Shown here: positions 57,365 through 64,000 of the stretch, one piece after another
How the letters are laid out: each line of letters starts with the position of its first letter
How positions within the stretch are numbered: position 1 is the first letter of the stretch
Assembly (NCBI GenBank): GCA_964562155.1
Contig: CAZLRU010000001.1
Coordinates: 1 to 64,000 of the forward strand
DNA from: JAGOUY01 sp964562155
GTDB taxonomy: Bacteria > Patescibacteriota > Patescibacteriia > 2-12-FULL-60-25
Length of the DNA: 64,000 nucleotides
Direction: 5' to 3'
The notes under the pieces: model-generated
What the model was told of the DNA's origin: nothing
Seen by the model: only the letters and a program-made list of their open reading frames with translations
Database searches by the model: none
Made by a program: the position numbers and the translations under genes

Positions 57365-57389
57365 AAACACTGGAGTGTGTCCAGTGTTT
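57365..57389 (-). terminator. Terminator of the AspA-like gene
   Basis: AAACACTGGA pairs with TCCAGTGTTT, followed by TTTCTTTATT on the minus strand. Confidence 0.75.
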
Positions 57390-57403
57390 AAGAAAGAAGA
57401 GAT

Positions 57404-58354
57404 TTATTTGCTCTGTTCTGCTCGTTGGGCCAGATATACGACGGGTTCTCCTGTGCGCCAAAGTTCGGCGACCTTGGGGAAGACGAGGACCCCGTCTTCG
57501 CTTGCGACTTCCGGTTGATCGGCGTGATAGCCGATGATCTGTCCGGCCTGGACGGGTTGAAGATTGTGCGTGCCCATGCCATCGGCGAAGCGAAATCCGC
57601 AGGAGCTCAGCCGTACGGCGTTCATCAGCGTGTAAGTCTTGAGCGCATGCCGTTTCGTCTCGAGCTCTCCCGCCGTTCTGTACGTTCGGTGTTTGATCGC
57701 TCGTTGCATTGGCGTTCCTTCGATCCAGCCAGCGAGATAATTGAGGACTTCGTGATAGACCTGTTGTACGCGACTGGTATCGTCGGCCTGACCCGTTTCG
57801 TAGCAGATGCCGGTGCCACGACCGCTGTGCAGGTACTCGTCGAGGGTACACGGTTCTCCTGCGAACACGCGGTTTGGATCTGTCAGGAGAATGTTGGGAT
57901 GAAAGTCCGCCAGGTTTGCACTGCTCCTGGACGACATGAACAGGAACGGTTTAGACGGCTTGAGGGTGGCATGCAGGTCGAGGCCGACGTCGGTGTGACG
58001 CAGGGCCTCTGCCAGTTCACGGGCTCGTTTCTGTTCGTACAGCCATCCCCATCCATTGAGCACCTTTTTAGTGAAGCAGCGATTGAGATCGACGCCTTCG
58101 TAAGAGAATCGTGCGCTCTGTCGTGCGGCGAGCGGGTTGCCGATGGCGAGGGTGAGTACTCCGCGACGCATCTTGAGTCGACCTGCCTTGAAGGCGCGCA
58201 GCAGGCGTTTTACGACGTGGATACCCGTCTTCTCGTTGCCGTGGACTCCGCCCACGATCGTGAAATGCAGGCCGGGGTAGAGATTCTCTCCATGGATCGA
58301 CCAGATAGCATCCGCAACCTTGGTGATGTGTGTCTTGTTGTTCATGATGTCCAC
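57404..58354 (-). CDS. AstE/AspA-family zinc hydrolase
   Basis: A 316-aa metal-dependent hydrolase of the succinylglutamate desuccinylase/aspartoacylase family. The zinc motif HxxE is in IVGGVHGNEKTGIHVV and the third ligand region is DVGLDLHATLKPS; GVDLNRCFT, GICYETGQADD and a C-terminal beta domain complete the pattern. It removes an acyl or amino-acyl group; the substrate is unknown. The opposite strand has an even longer open frame, but these motifs identify this one. The 150-nt leader upstream holds two alternative hairpins, one a terminator. Confidence 0.9.
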   Translation of the reverse strand: MDIMNNKTHITKVADAIWSIHGENLYPGLHFTIVGGVHGNEKTGIHVVKRLLRAFKAGRLKMRRGVLTLAIGNPLAARQSARFSYEGVDLNRCFTKKVLNGWGWLYEQKRARELAEALRHTDVGLDLHATLKPSKPFLFMSSRSSANLADFHPNILLTDPNRVFAGEPCTLDEYLHSGRGTGICYETGQADDTSRVQQVYHEVLNYLAGWIEGTPMQRAIKHRTYRTAGELETKRHALKTYTLMNAVRLSSCGFRFADGMGTHNLQPVQAGQIIGYHADQPEVASEDGVLVFPKVAELWRTGEPVVYLAQRAEQSK

Positions 58355-58370
58355 TTGCGTATTTTAGGTA

Positions 58371-58505
58371 TACGAAAACCCCTTCTCGATGTGAGAAGGG
58401 GTTTTGCTGAAATCAGACGCACGGGGCGTACTTCAATCCAACCCATTCTCACCGAGAAGGGCTAGTACGACGTGTCATGAATATGTGTGGGTAACCTTTG
58501 TGCAT
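58371..58505 (-). promoter_or_regulatory. Candidate attenuator leader of the AspA-like gene
   Basis: Transcription from TTGACA-17-TAGCTT (58512-58540, minus) would start near 58505. The leader first forms hairpin 58442-58461 (arms CCCTTCTC and GAGAATGGG), then a 13-bp terminator 58375-58405 (arms AAAACCCCTTCTC and GAGAAGGGGTTTT). The arms of the two hairpins are complementary to each other, so the first 5' arm can pair with the last 3' arm and undo the terminator. An 18-codon frame sits between promoter and hairpins. The ligand or trigger is unknown. Confidence 0.45.
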
Positions 58506-58605
58506 AGATTTAAGCTAAGATGAATCGACTAAACTGTCAAATACATTCCCTTTTTATGGTCTGTTTGACGATTCTTGATTCCCGTTTCACGATACGGGGT
58601 AGATT

Positions 58606-59733
58606 ATGCATATCGCGCTTGATGCTCGCATGATGGGGGCGGGGAACACTCGGGGGATTGGGCGTTATATTGAAGAAACGGTTCGTGCGGTGTTGGAAGT
58701 GGATGATGAGGTGCGTTATACGCTTGTGGTTCGGGATTTGGTTGGAACGCCGTTTGCCGGACATCCACGGGTGGATCATGTGGTGGCGGATATTCCTTGG
58801 TATTCTTTTAGGGAACAATGGAAGATGGGGTCGATCTTAGAGGGGATTGGTGCCGATCTGATTCATATTCCTCATTGGAATGTATCGCTTCGTTTACGCA
58901 AGCCGTTCGTGGCCACGATCCACGATGTTTTACTCTTGCGACAAGCAGCAAGCGCGAAAAATTCGACGAAGCATTTTTTTATTCGTTGGATGAAGTATTC
59001 AGGGTTTAGATTCGTGATTGATCGAGCGATGAATCGTGCTTGTCACCTCTTTACCCCAACGAAATTTGTTGCGGATGAAATGCGTGCTCTGACGCAGGTA
59101 CCTGCTGCCAAGACGAGCGTCACGGGAGAGGGTGTTACGTTGTTTTCTCGAATTGATTCAGGTCTGTGTTCATCGTCGCCTTATCTTTTGTATGTTGGAA
59201 GCGCGTATCCGCATAAGCGGCTTGATCTTCTTGTTTCCGCTTGGGAAAAGGTGTCGAGTACGTATCCGACGCATGAGCTTTTAATTGCTGGAGAGAGGGA
59301 TGTGTTTATGAAAAGGATCGAGGATCAGGTAGCGGATTTTGAGAATAAGAAGTGCGGGGATCGAGTGAAATTTTTAGGGAGAGTGACGGACGCGCAGCTT
59401 GCTGGGTTGTATCAGGGCGCTTCGTTGTTTGTATTTCCTTCTTCGTATGAGGGATTTGGACTGCCTCCGCTTGAAGCGTTGTCGCTTGGATGTCCTGTGA
59501 TTGCCAGCGATATTCCTTGTTTACGAGAAGTGTTGCCCCAGGATGGCGTGGCGTGGTTTCGAGATGGAGACGAGCATGATATAATACGTGTACTCGAACA
59601 GAGTCTCGGCGATCTTTCTTCGCAGAAGCAAGGTGCTCTTCGTGGACAGGATTCGGTGCTCACTCAGTATGCATGGCGACAGAGTGCTAAGCGTCTTGTA
59701 GAAGGGTATCGTCAGACGATCGAGAGAGGGTAA
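58606..59733 (+). CDS. GT4-family glycosyltransferase
   Basis: A 375-aa GT-B enzyme. The N-terminus is IALDARMMGAGNTRGIGRYI; the donor domain has LLYVGSAYPHKRLDLLVSAW and the E-x7-E region SYEGFGLPPLEALSLGCPVI. The stop overlaps the DUF4012 start (TAATG), so the glycosyltransferase and DUF4012 protein are translationally coupled, which suggests a shared role in surface glycan or envelope assembly. Confidence 0.92.
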   Translation: MHIALDARMMGAGNTRGIGRYIEETVRAVLEVDDEVRYTLVVRDLVGTPFAGHPRVDHVVADIPWYSFREQWKMGSILEGIGADLIHIPHWNVSLRLRKPFVATIHDVLLLRQAASAKNSTKHFFIRWMKYSGFRFVIDRAMNRACHLFTPTKFVADEMRALTQVPAAKTSVTGEGVTLFSRIDSGLCSSSPYLLYVGSAYPHKRLDLLVSAWEKVSSTYPTHELLIAGERDVFMKRIEDQVADFENKKCGDRVKFLGRVTDAQLAGLYQGASLFVFPSSYEGFGLPPLEALSLGCPVIASDIPCLREVLPQDGVAWFRDGDEHDIIRVLEQSLGDLSSQKQGALRGQDSVLTQYAWRQSAKRLVEGYRQTIERG

Positions 59734-62700
59734 TGGCACGCATTTCTCATGTAGGAGGGTCTCGACGCTTGTCGAGACAGGCACGTTCTTTGCAGGAAGA
59801 ACGATCTTTTCAGTTGGAAACACAATTATTTCAAGTCATTGAACGGGATGGAGTGCGTATTTCTACGCCCTTGTTACAAGAGGCGGACATGTCTCAGCGC
59901 GCGAAGCGGGGTATTCGTCGGCGTGCTCGAGCGAAGGTGTCTCAAGAAGCTCGACTCGAAACAAAATTGATCACGGATCTTTCCTCGGGTTCTCCTGTTC
60001 ATCCGATCACTGTTCTTGATCAGGTGTTGCTCGCTTCTATTCAAGCGCAACGGGCCGTGACGTCGCAGACGAGATCTGTTGATTCTCCCGCTCGTTTATC
60101 ATCCGCAGCCGTTCCTGTTCGTTTTTCCGAGCATGCTCCAAGCGATCATGTGCTAGCCTTTCATGTTCCGGCACGACCCATGATTCAAGTAGCGCGAGAC
60201 CCATTTGGTCAGACGGTTGGGGAGTGGGTTGCTCCGTATCAGATCCCGCCTTCTGTCGAGGGGATGGTTGCTGCGACCCAGGACCTGTGGATTGAGGAAG
60301 TTGATCCTCGCCTCTTTCTTGAGCAGTTTACTCCCGGAGAAGCTCAAGTGGCGTATGCTCAGCGCTATCATCTTTTGTCTAAGTTGATTGCGCCCTTTAT
60401 TAAATGGGAAGTGGTGGAGGAGTCTGCGTCGAATTCGTCGACTCAAGTGGATGATCGAGTTTCTCTCCTTGAGGCGGAGTCGATGCCTGCTGAGGTTGAA
60501 GAGCGAGGTGTTGTGCCGCAGCCCTTTGTTGCTGTATCTGTCATTCCTGAATCGGAGGCCCTTCCCTTGGAGGATGCGGCTCATAATTTTCGTTTAGTCG
60601 AGGAACAGTTTACTCCTGTTGATGCTGATGATGCGTACCGGGGTTCTTATGGACTTTTAGCTCGGCTTAAACGACAAGGCGCGCGTCTTCTCGCTCTTTT
60701 TGATCGGACCGCGAAAGATGTTGAGCATCAAGTGGTAGAGCGTGTGGAAGTGGTTGAAGAGGAAGTAGAGGAAGTGGTTCAAGAGGTTCGTGAGACGTGG
60801 AGCGTGCCTGTTTTGGTTCCGCGTTTACACACGATTCGCGTCATGGTTGGTTTTATTGCACTATTGTTGATCGTTTCAATTCCTGCGGGAGCTGTTTCCT
60901 TGTCTCGTTCGTTTGGCTCTTCGGTGCATGACGCGAAGGCGCAAAGCGCTGCGGCGCTGACGGATGTGCAGAACGCCTTACAGGGGTCTGGAGCGGACCA
61001 ACTGCAGGCCTGGGCTCAGGCTTCGGAGCGTTTTGGTCGGGCTCAGGAATCTTTGCTTCGTGCAAACGCGTTGGCTTTGGGCTTGGCTCGTGCCCTGCCT
61101 CAGACTCGGGCTCAGTATGATAGTGTTCAGGCTTTACTCGTGGCGGGAGAGCGTACCTCTCAGGCCGCCAAGTTATTGGTTGGGGGCTTGTCGCGGGCGT
61201 TAGATGATAAAAATCGTTTGCGAACGGATGAGCGTATTGGGATTTTTCTGACGTACGTTGATTATGCCTCACCTCTTATGGAAGAGGCTGTGCAAGCCTT
61301 GGACACGGTTCAGCCTGATTCTTTGCCGCTTGAGCTTCGTGCACGTGTGACAGAGCTTCGTTCGATGGTGGGTCATGGACAAGCATCCTTTCAGGATGCC
61401 AAGACCCTTCTTGAGTTTTTGCAGGCCGCTCTTGGTCATGAGGCATCTCGAACCTATCTATTTGTTTTTCAAAATCACGCCGAGCTTCGTCCGACTGGAG
61501 GGTTTATGGGGTCAATCGCTGAGGTTACGTTTGATCGAGGGGATATTCATGAGATTCGTGTTCCTGGCGGTGGTCCGTATGATTTACGTAATCAATTGCG
61601 TCGTCGGGTTGCTCCGCCTGGACCGTTGCAATTGGTTGGGGGTCGGTGGGAGTTTCAGGACGCGAATTGGTTTCCTGATTTTCCTGCCAGCGCTGATAAG
61701 ATCCGATGGTTTTGGAGTCAGGCTGGTCAGCCTACGTTGGATGGGGTGATTGCGATTAATGATCGTTTGCTTGAACAGTTATTGCGTGTAACCGGGCCTA
61801 TTGAAATGCCTGAATACGGAAAAACGTTGACGGCGGATAACGTTATTTTTGAGTTACAGAAGTCGGTGGAGTTGGAATATGATAAAGCGGAAAATAAACC
61901 TAAAAAAATTATTGGTGACTTGATGCCGAAGTTGCTTGCTCGTCTCAAAGGCGGATCTCGTGAGGACTGGTTAGCCTTAGCTGAACTGGGATTACAGGCT
62001 CTTGAAACCAAAGATGTGCAGGTTTGGATGACACGACCAGAAGAAGAGCAATTGGTGGAACGATACGATTGGAATGGTCGCCTTAAGCCCACGCTGGGAG
62101 ATGCGCTTGCCATTATTGAGGCAAATATTGCGGGACAGAAAACAGACGCGTCTATTCGTGAACAGGTGGATCATCAGGTTGAGATTGCAGAAGATGGTTC
62201 GATCACCGATACAGTAACACTGACTCGTACCCACGACGCTATTAAGGGAGAGCTGTTTAAAGGAGCGAACAACGTTTCCTATCTTCGTGTGTATGTTCCG
62301 CTTGGATCTCGGTTGTTGGAGGCGGATGGTTTTGAAGCTCCTTCCTCGAGTCTATTCGAAATTCCTTTGGCGGAAGATTTGCCAGATTCGGATGTTGCTC
62401 GCTTGGTGAAGGATGTGGAGAGTCCAATTGCCTCGGTAGCGGTTACTCATGAATTTGGGAGGACTGCTTTTGGTGGCTGGGTGCAGTTACGTCCGGGGGA
62501 AACTCGCGTCACGCGTTTTCGCTACGTTCTTCCGTTTACGGCTTTTGATTTGGCTGAGCGCACCGGTGAGGGTCAGCGGACGGATGGGGGCGCTCTTACG
62601 CGAGCGGCCTATCTTCTTCTTCTTACTAGTCAATCCGGAGCTTCTCGACGTACTATTCATACCCATGTTCAGCTGCCGCAGGCTTGGCGCACGAAATGGA

Positions 62701-62789
62701 CGACACCGGTTTCAGACACTCCTATGGATTATCAGGCTCTTTGGGATCGTGATGCTATTTTGGCGGGATTGTTTGATGCGCGGCCTTAG
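59733..62789 (+). CDS. Giant DUF4012 membrane protein
   Basis: A 1018-aa protein. The first 360 residues are cytoplasmic, basic then acidic and mostly disordered, with an internal repeat: LFLEQFTPGEAQVAYAQRYH (about 195-215) and FRLVEEQFTPVDADDAYRGS (about 286-306). One membrane helix follows (about 370-390: GFIALLLIVSIPAGAVSL), then a helical stalk (about 395-560) and the DUF4012 domain (TYLFVFQNHAELRPTGGFMG, VPGGGPYDLRNQLRRRVAPP, DANWFPDFPASADKIRWFW, DGVIAINDRLLEQLLRVTGP). DUF4012 shows a LytR/CpsA-like layout, but its function is unproven. It is translationally coupled to the GT4 gene. Confidence 0.88.
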   Translation: MARISHVGGSRRLSRQARSLQEERSFQLETQLFQVIERDGVRISTPLLQEADMSQRAKRGIRRRARAKVSQEARLETKLITDLSSGSPVHPITVLDQVLLASIQAQRAVTSQTRSVDSPARLSSAAVPVRFSEHAPSDHVLAFHVPARPMIQVARDPFGQTVGEWVAPYQIPPSVEGMVAATQDLWIEEVDPRLFLEQFTPGEAQVAYAQRYHLLSKLIAPFIKWEVVEESASNSSTQVDDRVSLLEAESMPAEVEERGVVPQPFVAVSVIPESEALPLEDAAHNFRLVEEQFTPVDADDAYRGSYGLLARLKRQGARLLALFDRTAKDVEHQVVERVEVVEEEVEEVVQEVRETWSVPVLVPRLHTIRVMVGFIALLLIVSIPAGAVSLSRSFGSSVHDAKAQSAAALTDVQNALQGSGADQLQAWAQASERFGRAQESLLRANALALGLARALPQTRAQYDSVQALLVAGERTSQAAKLLVGGLSRALDDKNRLRTDERIGIFLTYVDYASPLMEEAVQALDTVQPDSLPLELRARVTELRSMVGHGQASFQDAKTLLEFLQAALGHEASRTYLFVFQNHAELRPTGGFMGSIAEVTFDRGDIHEIRVPGGGPYDLRNQLRRRVAPPGPLQLVGGRWEFQDANWFPDFPASADKIRWFWSQAGQPTLDGVIAINDRLLEQLLRVTGPIEMPEYGKTLTADNVIFELQKSVELEYDKAENKPKKIIGDLMPKLLARLKGGSREDWLALAELGLQALETKDVQVWMTRPEEEQLVERYDWNGRLKPTLGDALAIIEANIAGQKTDASIREQVDHQVEIAEDGSITDTVTLTRTHDAIKGELFKGANNVSYLRVYVPLGSRLLEADGFEAPSSSLFEIPLAEDLPDSDVARLVKDVESPIASVAVTHEFGRTAFGGWVQLRPGETRVTRFRYVLPFTAFDLAERTGEGQRTDGGALTRAAYLLLLTSQSGASRRTIHTHVQLPQAWRTKWTTPVSDTPMDYQALWDRDAILAGLFDARP

Positions 62790-62791
62790 CT

Positions 62792-64000
62792 ATGTCCTTG
62801 TTTCGCAGGCACAAGACCAAGCATCAGGAAGCGGGTTCTAGAAAAGACCAAGCGGTAATTGATCGTGGTTTACGCGCTATCTATTTAGACGCCAAGGGTC
62901 AGGTTCCCAGCTTGGATACCTTTGAGCGCACGTCTTCTTGGAGAGTAGCTTGGGTGTTTGTGGTGGGTGGACTTGGGTGCTTGATATTGGCGGGGCTCGC
63001 GTGGGGTGGTTTTTGGTTGTTTGGTCGTGGGGCTCCTGTGGCGGCATCGGCTCTTGCGGTTGCGATTCAGGGTCCAGCTCAGGTGGCGCTGGGTGAAGAG
63101 CAGACGTATGAGCTTGTCTGGCATAATACGGACTCACAAATTCTGCGTGATGTTGAATTGCGCCTGAATGCTCCGTTGGATTTTACGGTAACCGCTCTTG
63201 AACCCGCTCCGAATGATCTCTCTTTGCGTCGTTGGCGGTTAGGTTTGGTTCAACCCGGTGCTACAGGGCATATTTTTGTGAAAGGATTTTTCGTGGGATC
63301 GTTGGGGGAGCAGAGTGCTTTGCAGGTTTTGAGTACGTACCGTCCCAACGCGTCAGAAGGGTTATCTGAGCAAACGCTTCTTCAGACGATTCGTTATAGT
63401 GGTACCGTCTTGGCAGGAAATATTTTATTTCCTGCACGGGTGTTGGCGGGTGAGCCCACGCAAATTCGATACGCTGTTGCTAATCTCGGCAAGCAGCCGC
63501 TTGATAGATTGCTGATTCGTTTTTCGTTTCCCGCTGGTTTTATTCCGAGTTCTAATACAACGGGGACGCGTATTGATTTGGCGACGCGAACAGCTCTTTT
63601 TTCTGTCGGTACTCTCGCGCCCGGTTCGTTTTATACAGCGACCCTTCCGGGGTTGTTTGCCTCCGGTGTCAGCGGTGACGCGTTGTTTCAGGCGGAGACT
63701 GGTCGGTCTGATGTTGATGGAGGGTTATTGGTCGCTGCTCGCAGCGAGGCTCGTCTTGCCATTGCTCCCGGCGATGTGACGGTACAACTGGTGGTTAATG
63801 GAGGGGATACAGCTCGTTCGATTGAACCTGGAGAGCCGATTCGAGCGACCTTGGCCTACGAAAATGTGAGCAATACTCCTGTTCGTGATGTAAAGATCAG
63901 TGTTCAACTTGAATCGGTGGTTAATGGTCGTTCCGCTACAGGCACATCTCTCGTGAATTGGATGCGTGTGGATGATCCTCGACAAGGCACGTCCAGTACC
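62792..64000 (+). CDS. Membrane-anchored surface protein, partial (runs off the right edge)
   Basis: Open from ATG 62792 to the window end (403 codons, no stop). A short basic cytoplasmic head of about 50 residues is followed by one membrane helix (about 55-78: VFVVGGLGCLILAGLAWGG). The external part is made of repeated beta domains (QGPAQVALGEEQTYELVWHN, VLAGEPTQIRYAVANLGKQP, EPGEPIRATLAYENVSNTPV) of DUF11/CARDB type. It starts 2 nt after the DUF4012 stop. It shares this layout with the protein at 9701-11341 and probably shows its domains at the cell surface. Confidence 0.75.
   Translation, partial: MSLFRRHKTKHQEAGSRKDQAVIDRGLRAIYLDAKGQVPSLDTFERTSSWRVAWVFVVGGLGCLILAGLAWGGFWLFGRGAPVAASALAVAIQGPAQVALGEEQTYELVWHNTDSQILRDVELRLNAPLDFTVTALEPAPNDLSLRRWRLGLVQPGATGHIFVKGFFVGSLGEQSALQVLSTYRPNASEGLSEQTLLQTIRYSGTVLAGNILFPARVLAGEPTQIRYAVANLGKQPLDRLLIRFSFPAGFIPSSNTTGTRIDLATRTALFSVGTLAPGSFYTATLPGLFASGVSGDALFQAETGRSDVDGGLLVAARSEARLAIAPGDVTVQLVVNGGDTARSIEPGEPIRATLAYENVSNTPVRDVKISVQLESVVNGRSATGTSLVNWMRVDDPRQGTSST

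Noticed and set aside
57425..58465. 346-codon plus-strand frame, longer than the annotated gene opposite
   Set aside because: It is antisense to the AstE/AspA-like gene, whose zinc motifs are clear, and it runs through the leader hairpins. Its product has no recognisable domain.
1..64000. CRISPR arrays, insertion sequences, rRNA
   Set aside because: No regularly spaced direct repeats, transposase genes or rRNA sequence were recognised.

Overview
The window most likely comes from a Candidate Phyla Radiation (Patescibacteria) genome, probably a Parcubacteria-type lineage. This is inferred from family content: a giant DUF4012 protein, a DUF5667 protein paired with a sigma factor, a VirD4-like ATPase with its small partner, a compact HrcA, many GT4 glycosyltransferases and O-antigen-ligase-like proteins, and genes packed with overlapping stops and starts. 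TGA is used as a stop throughout, so this is not a UGA-recoding CPR lineage. Most housekeeping genes lack a Shine-Dalgarno (SD) sequence. Several have a sigma70 -10 box only 6-8 nt before the ATG, which implies leaderless mRNAs.

Layout. 1-1.2 kb: an XRE-like regulator running off the left edge and a small high-GC gene. 1.2-12.3 kb: a surface-glycan block with GT4 enzymes, an O-antigen ligase, a secreted GHL15/FG-GAP protein and a membrane-anchored protein, plus a TrmB-type regulator and queA. 12.8-17.9 kb: a MacA/MacB-type exporter with two paralogous permeases. 18.5-24.2 kb: the heat-shock cluster hrcA-grpE-hsp20-dnaK-ybaK-DUF3467-dnaJ under a CIRCE operator. 24.2-36.9 kb: a sigma factor/DUF5667 pair, cysS, the VirD4-like ATPase module, dnaX and a second O-antigen ligase. 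36.9-38.9 kb: groES-groEL under a second CIRCE. 39-46 kb: a secreted thrombospondin-type-3-repeat (TSP3) protein and a long minus-strand operon, dcd-dNMP kinase-dut-thyA-folA-tmk-membrane protein-GT2. The first six of those genes cover most steps from dCTP to dTDP. 46-50.5 kb: a 45-codon micro-gene, rplA, and a possible cofactor island (RimK-like ligase, queuosine-precursor transporter, RibD-C reductase, CofE-like ligase). 50.5-57.3 kb: four tRNAs, a strongly structured unassigned RNA before mscL, a sigma/membrane protein/periplasmic protein triad, a CYTH-like protein, a RlmI-like methyltransferase and a secreted Ig-like protein. 57.4-64 kb: an AstE/AspA-like hydrolase behind an apparent attenuator, a GT4, DUF4012 and a partial membrane-anchored surface protein.

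The strongest new signals are: (i) a transcription unit at about 50767-51011 with promoter, several compact stems and a terminator, but no ORF; (ii) four small high-GC genes that, unlike their neighbours, have clear SD sequences and mostly their own promoters and terminators, one of them too short for usual ORF cut-offs; (iii) a two-hairpin arrangement with interchangeable arms before the AspA-like gene; (iv) two long intergenic inverted repeats; and (v) altered catalytic signatures in CysS and thymidylate kinase. No insertion sequence, rRNA or CRISPR array was seen.
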